From: Verrucomicrobiales bacterium
GTDB taxonomy: Bacteria > Verrucomicrobiota > Verrucomicrobiia > Limisphaerales > CAIMTB01
Assembly: GCA_016795425.1 (NCBI GenBank)
Contig: JAEUHG010000131.1
Location: 1 to 64,000, forward strand
Direction of reading: 5' to 3'
Length of the DNA: 64,000 nucleotides
Under the pieces are notes generated by a model. It was not told the DNA's origin and searched no databases. It saw only the letters and a program-made list of their open reading frames with translations. A program made the translations under genes and the position numbers. Below, piece by piece: positions 37,041-46,074 of the stretch; the stretch's first letter is position 1; each line of letters begins with the position of its first letter.

Positions 37041-37813
37041 GTTCCGAGAACTCACTCCGCGTCGTATCCCCGCCGCCCAACGAGAATGTCACGGCTCCAA
37101 GGACGGCCTACCATTCCCTCGACGCGGCGAAGATCATCGACACCGCCGCGACGCTGCAGCAACGGGTTCGAGAGCGATTCCCGTCGGCCTCGCTAACGCG
37201 CATCGCCGAGGAACTCGTCACGGTTTCTCACGAAGCCGGCGAGATCGCCGCATGGTTGGCGCGTCCGATCGGTTGGCTGAGGGCCGCAACCTGGATCGGC
37301 ATTTTGGCTCTGGTGGCGCTCTTCGTCAGCACCCTGCTGGTCTTTCGATCCAAAGTGGACTTATACTCCAGTGTCTCCGACTACCTCCAGGGCTTGGACG
37401 CGGCGGTCAATGAATTGGTCTTTCTCGGCATCGCCATCTTCTTCCTGCGCACCATCGAGACCCGGTTCAAACGCCGGCGCGCGCTCAAGATGCTGCATGT
37501 CCTGCGTTCGATGTCGCACATCATCGACATGCACCAACTCACCAAGGACCCGGAACGTCTGGTCGGCCCCCCTTGCAACACGCCGTCGTCTCCAAACCGC
37601 GCCATGAGCGCATTCGAACTCACGCGATATCTGGATTACTGCTCGGAGATGCTCGCGGTCATCAGCAAGCTAGCTGCCCTGCATGTGCAGAATTTCGATG
37701 ACCCCGTCACGCTATCGGCGGTGAACGACATCGAGGACCTGACTCAGGGGCTCTCCCGAAAGATCTGGCAGAAGATCATGATCCTGGATCGGATGCTGGC
37801 CCCACGAGACTGA
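37037..37813 (+). CDS. Membrane protein closing the ABC/PspA locus
   Basis: A 258-residue protein that I do not recognise. A polar N-terminus with a predicted helix (LDAAKIIDTAATLQQRVRER) is followed by two membrane segments (AATWIGILALVALFVSTLLV and LVFLGIAIFFLRTIE), then a helical cytoplasmic or periplasmic C-terminus with a KRRRALKMLHVLRSM basic patch. The ATG overlaps the stop of the AAA ATPase gene by four bases, so the two are translationally coupled and likely to work together, for instance as membrane anchor and ATPase. It is the last gene of the locus; the next gene converges 27 bases away. Confidence 0.7.
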   Translation: MSSENSLRVVSPPPNENVTAPRTAYHSLDAAKIIDTAATLQQRVRERFPSASLTRIAEELVTVSHEAGEIAAWLARPIGWLRAATWIGILALVALFVSTLLVFRSKVDLYSSVSDYLQGLDAAVNELVFLGIAIFFLRTIETRFKRRRALKMLHVLRSMSHIIDMHQLTKDPERLVGPPCNTPSSPNRAMSAFELTRYLDYCSEMLAVISKLAALHVQNFDDPVTLSAVNDIEDLTQGLSRKIWQKIMILDRMLAPRD

Positions 37814-37840
37814 CCACCTGTCAAAGGTCGTTGCCACGCC

Positions 37841-39292
37841 TCAACGAAATCGAAGGGAGTAGAGGTCGGCATCCTTCATGGCGAATCGGAGACGCACCAC
37901 GCGATCTGCCAAGGCGCCGACGTCGCTCCCCGCTTTCCATCGCACTCGGCGTTCGATCTCGTCCCCCACCTGCTCCACGGAATCGCCCAAACTGAAGCCC
38001 GGCACCGCCGTCCCGGCCTGATCCTGAATCTCAACCCGCACTCCCCCGGCCGCCCCGGTCGCGAAATTGAGGATCATCTCGCGGCCCGCGAAACGCAGGG
38101 GTCGAGTCACCATCTCGCCGCCTCCGAACGGAGCGCGGACGGAGACAAAGCCATCCGTTCTTAGAGTGTACCGGAGCAACTGACAATCCGGCTGCGCGTA
38201 GTGCGCCTGTTTGAAGAGCGACATCTCCGCCGGTCCGGTAGGGACGATTCCCAGAGCGCTGAGTCCGGCCCTCGAGGCCCAGTTCCCCAAATCAGGGCCC
38301 GGCCGGATGAACCCTTCGAGAAAGAGTCGGTCGTACCGGGTGCCTCCCCGTGACGTCATAAACACCGTCTCGGCGACGTCGCCGGCGTAACCTGGTTTCA
38401 CACCGAGCACGCGTTCCTGTTCCTCCGTCAGCACCCGTCTCCCCGGAATGAAGCGCATCGGAGTCGCCACATACAGATGGGGCGCCCGGAAGTAGGGATG
38501 GGTTTGGCTGGTGTAGAGATGCTCCAAAGGGGCGCCCCCAAAGGTCATCTCCTGAGGCGAAGACCAATCCGAGAAATGGGTCGATGTCGTCCGACTCACC
38601 GTCCGAAACCCCTCGAAATCCCCCTTGGTCCAGGTCCGGAAGTAGATCACGTAACAGCCTTCCGCCGACGACCAAAACCCCACGTTCTGCGAATCAAAGG
38701 CCCCTCGCGTCAACAAGGGCTGCTCCCGCCAGCGACGCCAGCGAAGGCCGTCGCCGGAGACAAAGGCATGCAATCCGGTCGCGGACGTGCCAGCCAATGC
38801 CTTGTAGCGTTCCTCCGCCGGAATACCGGGTCGGGCATCGAGGAACGGAGCGAAGTTGTGCGAGAACGGGGCCTGGTGGGCCAGCACGACATTGTTCTCC
38901 CGTGTGCCGGCGACCTCGAACAGGCCAAGGCGTGGTTTGATCCACGCCAAGCCATCCCGACTTTCCGCGTAGCAGGTGACTTCGTTGGTGGAACCATCCT
39001 GCCCGGCGACCGGCAAACCGCGGTAATACATGCGAAAGCGTTCCTCGTCGCGAATCACCGTGACGTAGCCGCTGAACGCTCCCTCCCAGGCTTCGTCAAA
39101 GCGCAGGGCGACACCCGCCGGCTGCGGGGAATGAAGCTGAAACACCGCACCTTCCAGATGCCCCACCAACCGGCCATCCGCGAACCATTCGAGGCGCGAG
39201 CCGATGTCGATGGGCTTCTCATCGATGGGCTGACCGTGGGCGAACCGGGAAAGCCAACCGACCAAAAGAGGGAGCAGAAGCAAACCGCGCAT
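37841..39292 (-). CDS. Exported propeller-like glycoside hydrolase-related protein
   Basis: An exported protein of 483 residues. The signal peptide is MRGLLLLPLLVGWLSRFAHG, which decides the start at 39292 over an ATG twelve bases earlier. The mature chain repeats the blade-like pattern of aromatic and DG-x-x-W motifs (ESRDGLAWIKPR, SGDGLRWRRWREQP) seen in five-bladed GH43/GH32-like propellers, and a beta-sandwich-like C-terminal part (from about residue 370) follows. I see no certain catalytic carboxylates. It is divergent from the six-hairpin/propeller gene across 91 bases, which suggests a shared promoter region and a common sugar substrate. Confidence 0.65.
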   Translation of the reverse strand: MRGLLLLPLLVGWLSRFAHGQPIDEKPIDIGSRLEWFADGRLVGHLEGAVFQLHSPQPAGVALRFDEAWEGAFSGYVTVIRDEERFRMYYRGLPVAGQDGSTNEVTCYAESRDGLAWIKPRLGLFEVAGTRENNVVLAHQAPFSHNFAPFLDARPGIPAEERYKALAGTSATGLHAFVSGDGLRWRRWREQPLLTRGAFDSQNVGFWSSAEGCYVIYFRTWTKGDFEGFRTVSRTTSTHFSDWSSPQEMTFGGAPLEHLYTSQTHPYFRAPHLYVATPMRFIPGRRVLTEEQERVLGVKPGYAGDVAETVFMTSRGGTRYDRLFLEGFIRPGPDLGNWASRAGLSALGIVPTGPAEMSLFKQAHYAQPDCQLLRYTLRTDGFVSVRAPFGGGEMVTRPLRFAGREMILNFATGAAGGVRVEIQDQAGTAVPGFSLGDSVEQVGDEIERRVRWKAGSDVGALADRVVRLRFAMKDADLYSLRFR

Positions 39293-39383
39293 GGGTGGAT
39301 CCATGGGAGCCCGGGCCACAAGGAAGTTCAAGCATCGCCAGATGCGGCATCGAATTTGACTGCGACCCACGACTCACCGGTTC

Positions 39384-41894
39384 ATGGTCGTCGTCACCGT
39401 GACGTTCGCCGCACTTCCAGCCCTCCTCCTCGTCATCGCTGCGTCGACCGCTTTCGCCAGGGCTGAACCCGCCGTCCTCAAACCCGCAGCCTTCGAGCAT
39501 TACATCCGAACCTTCAACACGCAGGATGATGAACTGGTTCGCCAGAAGATCCCCAATGCCCAGGCCTGGGATTTCCTGCGGGACAACATTCCCTGGTTTG
39601 AATGCCCCGACCCCGATCTCGAACGGACCTACTATTTCCGGTGGTGGACGTATCGAAAGCATCTGAAAGACACTCCCGACGGCCTGGTGGTCACGGAGTT
39701 CCTGCCGCCGGTCCCGTGGGCCGGGAAGCACAACACCATCAGCTGCCCGGCGGCACATCATTTTTACGAGGGACGCTGGCTGCGAGCCGATCGATTGTTG
39801 GACGACTACGCCCGGTTCTGGTTCCGCGGTGGCGGCGAACCGCGCAAATATAGTTTCTGGGCCGCCGACGCTCTCTGGGCTCGCTACCTTGCCACCGGGG
39901 ATGCCGCGGCGATGATCGATCTCTTGCCGGACCTGATGCGCAATTTCGAGAGCTGGGAAAAGGAGCGCTTCGATCCCGCCGCTGGCCTCTTCTTTCAGAA
40001 CGATGGCGAGGACGGAATGGAAGTCTCGATCGGCGGCAGCGGCTACCGCGCCACCCTCAACAGCTACATGTACGGCGAATGCGTCGCCATCGCCGCCATC
40101 GCCGATCTCGCGGGAAAATTCGACGTTGCCGCACGTTTCCGAAATCGCGCCACCGACATCCGCCATCGAGTGCGAACCCGACTGTGGGATCCCGCCGCTG
40201 GGTTCTTTAAGGTGCTGCCGCGGGGCGACGGAGCCCGACTCGCCGACGTGCGCGAACTTCATGGCTTCACTCCGTGGTACTTTCACCTACCCGACACCTC
40301 CCATGCCGTGGCATGGACGAATCTCATGGATCCGAAGGGATTTCGCGCCGCGTTCGGACTGACCACAGCCGAGCAACGCCACCCCGCGTTCGCGGTGGCG
40401 TACACCGGGCACGAATGCCAATGGAACGGACCGTCGTGGCCCTACGCCACCGCCGTCACTCTAACTGCCCTGGCCAATTACCTCCAACGCCAAGGCGCGC
40501 CCTACGTCCAAACCTCGGATTACTTCGAACTCCTCCGTACTTATGCGCGGTCGCATCAGTTAAAGCGCGCGGACGGCACGTTGGTCCCGTGGATCGACGA
40601 AAATCTGAACCCCTTCAGCGGCGACTGGATTGCCCGCACTCGATTGTCCACCTGGAAGGATGGCACGTGGTCCGAGGAAAAGGGCGGGAGGGAGCGCGGG
40701 AAGGATTACAATCACTCGACCTTCAACGATCTGGTGATCAGCGGCCTTGTCGGCCTGCGACCGCGTGCCGACGCCATCGTGGAGGTCCACCCGCTCCTGC
40801 CCACGAACACCTGGGACTATTTCTGCCTCGATGACGTCCCTTACCATGGTCGTCGCCTGACCATCGCCTGGGACCGGACCGGCCAACGCTACGGTCGCGG
40901 TGCCGGCCTCCAAGTCCTGGCCGACGGGAACCTCGTCGCCAGGTCCGATCGATTGGAACGTCTCGAAGGTCGACTTCCAGCGGCCAACAAAGCGAACGAC
41001 GCCGCAGCCAGCGGTTGGCGCAAGCATCCGGCAAACCCGGTGTTGGGTGGCGCCCTTGGGACCTGCTTCGATGTCGCCCTCCTGGCGGAGAACCGCGAGT
41101 TCCGCATGTGGTTTTCGTGGCGACCGCGAAAGAGCCTCGCGGTGGTGACCAGCGCGGATGGAGTTCGCTGGTCGGAACCCGTGACGGTCCTCGGTCCGGA
41201 ATCCGCCACCGGATGGGAGGAAGACATCAATCGTCCCGCGGTGGTGAGACGGGAGGACGGGTATCACCTCTGGTACACTGGACAAACCTCCAAGAATTCA
41301 CGACTCGGCTACGCCACCAGCGCCGACGGCATCCATTGGACGCGAAGGTCGCGCCGCCCGGTCATGGAGCCGGATCAGCCTTGGGAAAAGGTCGCGATCA
41401 TGTGTCCCCACGTCCTGTGGGATGGCGAACAGAAGCAGTTCCGCATGTGGTATTCAGGCGGCGATCAATACGAGCCCGACGCCATTGGCTACGCCACCAG
41501 CCCCGATGGCATGACTTGGACCAAGCACGCCGCCCAACCGATCTTTCAAGCGGACCCCAATCGCCCATGGGAAAGCCACAAAGTCACCGCCTGCCAGGTG
41601 GTCCTCCACGACGGCTGGCATTACATGTTCTACATCGGGTTTCGTGACGTCGACCACGCCCAGATTGGTCTGGCCCGGTCGCGGGATGGAGTCTCGAACT
41701 GGGAACGACTGCCGGCCAATCCCATCGTCAGTCCGGACCCGAACCAATGGGATCACGACGCCTGCTACAAGCCGTTCGCGCTCTTCGACGGCGCACGATG
41801 GCGGTTGTGGTACAACGGGAGGCACGGCAACTCCGAGCAGATCGGCCTGGTCACCCGCGAAGGAGCGGATCTCGGTTTTCCGACGAGCCGGTGA
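39384..41894 (+). CDS. Exported six-hairpin glycosidase-like / propeller fusion
   Basis: An 836-residue exported protein. The signal peptide (ALPALLLVIAASTAFARA) is followed by an (alpha/alpha)6 barrel-like domain (about 30-520) resembling GH63/mannosylglycerate-hydrolase enzymes, with YYFRWWTYRKH, EFLPPVPWAGKHNTISC, HECQWNGPSWPYAT and KDYNHSTFNDL. The C-terminal part (about 545-836) is a five-bladed propeller of GH43/GH130-like type, with blade motifs VTSADGVRWSEPV, YATSADGIHWTRRS and YATSPDGMTWTKH, and repeated MWYSGG/LWYTGQ strands. Two separate sugar-binding folds in one chain suggest processing of a bipartite glycan. It is divergently arranged with another propeller-like gene. The substrate is unknown. 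Confidence 0.8.
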   Translation: MVVVTVTFAALPALLLVIAASTAFARAEPAVLKPAAFEHYIRTFNTQDDELVRQKIPNAQAWDFLRDNIPWFECPDPDLERTYYFRWWTYRKHLKDTPDGLVVTEFLPPVPWAGKHNTISCPAAHHFYEGRWLRADRLLDDYARFWFRGGGEPRKYSFWAADALWARYLATGDAAAMIDLLPDLMRNFESWEKERFDPAAGLFFQNDGEDGMEVSIGGSGYRATLNSYMYGECVAIAAIADLAGKFDVAARFRNRATDIRHRVRTRLWDPAAGFFKVLPRGDGARLADVRELHGFTPWYFHLPDTSHAVAWTNLMDPKGFRAAFGLTTAEQRHPAFAVAYTGHECQWNGPSWPYATAVTLTALANYLQRQGAPYVQTSDYFELLRTYARSHQLKRADGTLVPWIDENLNPFSGDWIARTRLSTWKDGTWSEEKGGRERGKDYNHSTFNDLVISGLVGLRPRADAIVEVHPLLPTNTWDYFCLDDVPYHGRRLTIAWDRTGQRYGRGAGLQVLADGNLVARSDRLERLEGRLPAANKANDAAASGWRKHPANPVLGGALGTCFDVALLAENREFRMWFSWRPRKSLAVVTSADGVRWSEPVTVLGPESATGWEEDINRPAVVRREDGYHLWYTGQTSKNSRLGYATSADGIHWTRRSRRPVMEPDQPWEKVAIMCPHVLWDGEQKQFRMWYSGGDQYEPDAIGYATSPDGMTWTKHAAQPIFQADPNRPWESHKVTACQVVLHDGWHYMFYIGFRDVDHAQIGLARSRDGVSNWERLPANPIVSPDPNQWDHDACYKPFALFDGARWRLWYNGRHGNSEQIGLVTREGADLGFPTSR

Positions 41895-41987
41895 TTGCGG
41901 CGACCCGGCGGACCTCAACGCGCTTCGGTGCGCAATGGCCGTCGGAGCGGCGGGTCTCAGATTCGCGTGCGCGGTGTGAACGACCGG

Positions 41988-42872
41988 CTAGTGACGGCTC
42001 CCTTTGACGGCCAACGCTACTGCCGCGAGGATCAACGTGGCTCCGGCAAACCGCCACGCCATCGCCGCAGGTCCTGCCGATTGGCGTTCGGTGTTCTTCA
42101 GTCGAGCCCCCAGGAACCACACCAGCACAATGCTTAGAATTCCGCGCGTGGCGTAAACCACGTTGACCCCGGCCGCGTCCTTCCAGATGCCGATGGTTCC
42201 GGTGATCAGAATGGCCTGCATTCCCGACAATCCTGCGGCCGCGAAAATCCAGAACCACGCGTTACGCGGTGCGCGAAGTGATTCACGTCCAAACACTGGC
42301 AGCATGGCCAGGGAGAGAACGGCCAGCGCGGCGAAAACCAGAGAGAGGAAATTCCAGACGCCGAATCGAGCCGCCCACGATTGGATCATCACGTCGGTGA
42401 ACGCGAACGCCAGGGCGCATCCGAGGGCAAGGATCGTCGTGATTCCCATGCGCCGACCTCTCTTCAGGTCGGTGCGACCCATGACGAGCACGCCGAGGGT
42501 GGTCAATCCTGCGGCGATCCATTGGATCGCGTCGAGGCGGGTGCCGAACACCGCCCAGGCGAGAAGCGCCACAAAAGTAACTTTGGCGCCGAGCAACGGC
42601 GTGGCGACGGAAACGTCGCCCACCCGGAGCGAGAGCACGTTCAACAGGTGGCCCGTGACAAACGTCAGGGAGGTGAGAACTGGCAAATACCAGAGGTCCC
42701 ACGGCACCGACTTTTGGTCGATCGCCAGCAGCGGCAGGAAGGCGATGCCGAGGACGACATTATTGACGACCACGGCGTGCACCACGCCCGCGCCCTCCTG
42801 GTAGGCACGCTTGAATACGATCGACCCCAGCGCGAACGCCAAGGCCGCGATCAACGGTAGGAGCAGGTACAA
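41988..42872 (-). CDS. EamA/DMT-family transporter
   Basis: A 294-residue inner-membrane protein with ten hydrophobic helices in two homologous halves, as in the drug/metabolite transporter superfamily. The first half holds ALAFALGSIVFKRAYQEG and VATPLLGAKVTFVALLAWAV, and GLTTLGVLVMG ends it. The second half starts after the basic linker DLKRGRRMG. Members export or import small metabolites such as sugars, amino acids or nucleosides. It starts 24 bases after the cupin isomerase-like gene, so the two probably form an operon, and a sugar or sugar phosphate might be the substrate (inference). Confidence 0.84.
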   Translation of the reverse strand: MYLLLPLIAALAFALGSIVFKRAYQEGAGVVHAVVVNNVVLGIAFLPLLAIDQKSVPWDLWYLPVLTSLTFVTGHLLNVLSLRVGDVSVATPLLGAKVTFVALLAWAVFGTRLDAIQWIAAGLTTLGVLVMGRTDLKRGRRMGITTILALGCALAFAFTDVMIQSWAARFGVWNFLSLVFAALAVLSLAMLPVFGRESLRAPRNAWFWIFAAAGLSGMQAILITGTIGIWKDAAGVNVVYATRGILSIVLVWFLGARLKNTERQSAGPAAMAWRFAGATLILAAVALAVKGSRH

Positions 42873-42896
42873 GCCGTGGTCCGACGGGCGGTCCGG

Positions 42897-44153
42897 TTAC
42901 CGCTGATAGGCGCCCATCGCCGGGGCGTCCGGATTCACCTCGGGCCCGAAATACCGCAGCGTCACGAGCGGCTCGGTCTCGCTGGTGTTTTCGAAGGTGA
43001 TGCCATTGCGGGCCCCATCCTGGGTGCAGAAATACTCGTCCTCGGTCAACTCATGGAACCGGATCAGCTTCGGACTGTTCAGGGGCAGGCCGTTGATTTT
43101 GCCGCAGCCCTGGACGCAGATGAGCCCGTAGGCTCCATTGTCCTTGATCGTGCACTTCACCCCGGGATTCACCGTGAGTTCCTTGGCCGTGAACAACTGC
43201 GCGCCTTCGATCTTGCCGTAGACGATCCAACGATCGACATAGCCGTCCTTGGCGGTGTTGGCGACGGGGATCGGCTCGAGATAATGGTTGTCCTTGAAAT
43301 GCTCGTCGCAGTTTCCTTCCCAATCCAACTGGTCGACGATGAAATCCAGGTCCTTGTGTTTGGACTTCGGCATGTCCTTGACCAGGAGGTCCCACGGCAC
43401 ATAGCGACCTTCCACCATGCTTTGGTACATGGCGAAGACGTCACTCCCCCATTGCGGTTCGTAGGTGCAAAGACTGCCGGGAGCATGCAGGACGCACGGC
43501 GGGATCAACCAGCCGGTGCCGGGCTTGAGCCGATACGCCCGGCTCAGGTCCAGAATACCGTTGTCGCCCTTGTTCCAATCCTCGAGACAGCGGCGCACCT
43601 GTTCCTTGGTGGTGCCGGGTTCAAGCCCCATGAAAGTGTAGGGGAAGTTGTTGCCGACGTTATTGTGCTGAGGCGGGAAGTAGTAAGACTCGGGTTTGCC
43701 CTCCTGGCCGACCAACTTCGCCTGTTTGGCGCTCTGATGCATGTGGTGCGGGATCGGCCCCATGTTATCGAAGAACTTCGAGTACACCGGCCACTTCCCG
43801 TACTTCTTCCAAATCTCCTTGCCGATCAAGGTGGCGCCACACTCCTCGACCGCGTCCCGCAACGTAAAGCGCTCCCGCCCCACCACGCAGTAACTCAAGC
43901 CTTCGTCGGGCACTCGTCCTTCGTTCGCCGCCTCGGTCGTCGAGGCAAACCAGCGTTCATCGATGCCACCGCGGTTCGCGCCATAGGCGTAGGTATCGTC
44001 CGGGTGCAGTTTCAGGCGGAGCCCGGGCTGCAGAAAGGACCGAGGAACCCAGGCCGGCGCCAGGCGGAGCAAGCCGCCGGTGCGCGAAATCTCAGCCTCC
44101 ACCTTCGATTGGGTATTGCGGGTGACAGTCTTCAGTTGTTTGACGGAGTTCAT
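42897..44153 (-). CDS. Cupin-type protein related to mannose-6-phosphate isomerase
   Basis: A 418-residue, probably cytoplasmic protein. The middle contains HHMHQSAKQAKLV (about residue 135), with histidines and a lysine in the order expected for a metal-binding cupin, followed by KPESYYFPPQHNN and, later, PPCVLHAPGSLCTYEPQW, the second cupin strand with another histidine. The layout is that of class I mannose-6-phosphate isomerases, but the protein is longer than ManA-type domains in some lineages and could act on another sugar phosphate. There is no signal peptide. The EamA transporter gene follows by 24 bases. Confidence 0.68.
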   Translation of the reverse strand: MNSVKQLKTVTRNTQSKVEAEISRTGGLLRLAPAWVPRSFLQPGLRLKLHPDDTYAYGANRGGIDERWFASTTEAANEGRVPDEGLSYCVVGRERFTLRDAVEECGATLIGKEIWKKYGKWPVYSKFFDNMGPIPHHMHQSAKQAKLVGQEGKPESYYFPPQHNNVGNNFPYTFMGLEPGTTKEQVRRCLEDWNKGDNGILDLSRAYRLKPGTGWLIPPCVLHAPGSLCTYEPQWGSDVFAMYQSMVEGRYVPWDLLVKDMPKSKHKDLDFIVDQLDWEGNCDEHFKDNHYLEPIPVANTAKDGYVDRWIVYGKIEGAQLFTAKELTVNPGVKCTIKDNGAYGLICVQGCGKINGLPLNSPKLIRFHELTEDEYFCTQDGARNGITFENTSETEPLVTLRYFGPEVNPDAPAMGAYQR

Positions 44154-44342
44154 GGAGAAACGGTTGACGCCGTCGCGCGGCGCCGTCGGATCGCCAAAAA
44201 GCTAGCCTGACGCGGTTCCTCATCGCCACCCGAAAAGCGTGGGTATCTCTCATGGGCGCGCCTCCCGCCTTGCTGTATCCATCCTCGCTTTCGGCGGCGT
44301 CGTCTCGATCCGGCGAGGATGCCGCTTCCCGAACCAGGAAGG

Positions 44343-44810
44343 TCAGCGCGACTTCCTCTTCCGCCACCACCCCTCGAAATGATCCAGCATCACCCCGAGC
44401 TTCTCCCCCATTTCGACAAACTCCCGATGATCATCCTCAAATCCATCTTCGAAATGATCGGGAATGGCGTCGCCGTTCTTCACGAAATAGGCCAACGCCC
44501 GCGCCAGCCAGGGCTGCATCTCCGGCCAGTCATCGGGCGCCTGGTACGCTTCCGACTCCACCGCCTCCAGCAATGCCAGGGCCTGGGTCACCCGCCGATG
44601 CAGATCCGCCTGAACCGGGTGATTGAGGTCCAGCGTAGCGAGCTTGGCCTCCACTTCGGGCTTGAGCCATCCGTTGCGGTGCGTGGGGAGGAGCAGATCA
44701 ATGGCCCGCGAGCAGACTTCGCGCTCCTCCAACCACGCGAAAACGAAGCCGAAGAGCTTGGGATTCTTTCGCGGCGACCGCGACGACGGAGAGTTGGAAC
44801 GCGAGGGCAT
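44343..44810 (-). CDS. DUF1232/YkvA-like small protein
   Basis: A 155-residue protein. The central segment ALAYFVKNGDAIPDHFEDGF followed by DDHREF fits the DUF1232 (YkvA) pattern L-x-Y-F-x(n)-D-x-I-P-D-x(n)-D-D, although without the usual strongly hydrophobic helices. The rest is acidic and helical. The ATG at 44810 is chosen because the upstream extension overlaps the HupE-like gene and is rich in tryptophan and arginine, as a shadow frame would be. It lies 100 bases downstream of the HupE-like gene on the same strand. Function unknown. Confidence 0.55.
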   Translation of the reverse strand: MPSRSNSPSSRSPRKNPKLFGFVFAWLEEREVCSRAIDLLLPTHRNGWLKPEVEAKLATLDLNHPVQADLHRRVTQALALLEAVESEAYQAPDDWPEMQPWLARALAYFVKNGDAIPDHFEDGFEDDHREFVEMGEKLGVMLDHFEGWWRKRKSR

Positions 44811-44910
44811 GCGTTGGGTGGGTGGCGTTGAATCGACCGGGGACCGTGCGAACAGCCTGTGGCTCCCGCCTCTCTCCTCGCAAGCCAAAGGACGTCGGCC
44901 GGCGCTGCTT

Positions 44911-46074
44911 TCAGCTCGTCCGCAAGCGTTCCACCATCCACCACGCGGCCAGCAACGCCGCGCCAACCGACCCCCAGCGCAGAATCCATCCTCGATAGAA
45001 TCCCGCCCGTCGCAGGCCGTGCGCCAGTGGAAGAAACGCCGCGACCACCACCAATTGTCCGAGTTCGACTCCCAGGTTGAAGCCCACCAACGCCCGGACC
45101 AGCGACCTCCGCGGCAGGTGGAGTTCGTCAAGCACCGAGGCAAATCCGAAGCCGTGGATCAGTCCGAAGCCAAAGGCGATGGCCCAGCCTCTCTCCCATA
45201 CCATGGGGCGCGCGTTATTGGCGGCCGCCACCACGATGGAAGCGGCGATGGCGGGCTCGACCCAGCGCGACGGCAAGCGCACCCAACCCAGCGCCGCCAG
45301 GCTCAGGGTCAGGGAATGCGTCAATGTGAAGGCCGTCACAATCTTCACCACCGCAACGAAGGCCTCTCCAAATCCTCCCACCGGCACCCACCTCCCACGG
45401 TCGAGCACCAGCACAGCGGGCATCAACAGGACCAGGAGAAAAAGCAGGTGATCGTACCCCTCCCAGATATGCCAAACCCCCTCGCGCACGAACCGACCGA
45501 ACTCGCGCCAGGGTCGCGGAGCGTCGCCTTGAAATTTCTGCCGCGTCGTCAATGGACCGAACACCGTCTGCTGCACCCGTCCGTCCTGTTCGACCATGAC
45601 AAAGCCGCGATGCAGACGGTCGATGTCGAAGAACGGCCGATACTCGAGATCGAAATCGCCGGGCTGCATACCGGGAACGGACATCAATCTTAAGACGGCA
45701 TAGCCCCCGTTACCCAACTGGTCCACCTGGAGTTCAGCATCGTACTGAGGGACAAGCACGGCGCCCGACTGCTCGATAACGAGGCGCTCGCGCGCATACT
45801 GAAGGATCTCCGCGCGTCGGGCTTTGAGTTCCCCCCAAGTGATGGCGCCATCCTCATTACCGTCGATGCCGATGGCGAACTCGAGGTCATGCAGCGCCAG
45901 GAACCACTGCCCTGTCGCCTCAACGCCCTCCAGACGCAACCGCAGGTAGCTGTCGCTGGTCTTGTGCGCGCAGGCGTCCGGTACCGCCAGGAACGTCAGA
46001 AGAGTCAGAAGACCGCGCGCGAACCCTTGAAGCAGTCGCCGGGTGTACGCCGGACACGGCGGCCACGATCTCAT
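44911..46074 (-). CDS. HupE/UreJ-type membrane protein with EF-hand-like motif
   Basis: A 387-residue inner-membrane protein. An N-terminal hydrophobic segment (GLLTLLTFLAVPDACA) and a periplasmic domain of about 150 residues come first. The domain contains an EF-hand-like calcium loop, DGNEDGAITWGE (about residues 60-71). Six or seven helices follow, with the family motif HIWEGYDHLLFLLVLLMPA, then TAFTLTHSLTLSLAALG and FGFGLIHGFGFASVL. HupE/UreJ proteins are nickel or metal permeases beside hydrogenase and urease genes, but this long version also occurs in unrelated loci. The ATG overlaps the stop of the TPR gene by four bases. A link to the hypAB genes 24 kb away cannot be shown. Confidence 0.8.
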   Translation of the reverse strand: MRSWPPCPAYTRRLLQGFARGLLTLLTFLAVPDACAHKTSDSYLRLRLEGVEATGQWFLALHDLEFAIGIDGNEDGAITWGELKARRAEILQYARERLVIEQSGAVLVPQYDAELQVDQLGNGGYAVLRLMSVPGMQPGDFDLEYRPFFDIDRLHRGFVMVEQDGRVQQTVFGPLTTRQKFQGDAPRPWREFGRFVREGVWHIWEGYDHLLFLLVLLMPAVLVLDRGRWVPVGGFGEAFVAVVKIVTAFTLTHSLTLSLAALGWVRLPSRWVEPAIAASIVVAAANNARPMVWERGWAIAFGFGLIHGFGFASVLDELHLPRRSLVRALVGFNLGVELGQLVVVAAFLPLAHGLRRAGFYRGWILRWGSVGAALLAAWWMVERLRTS

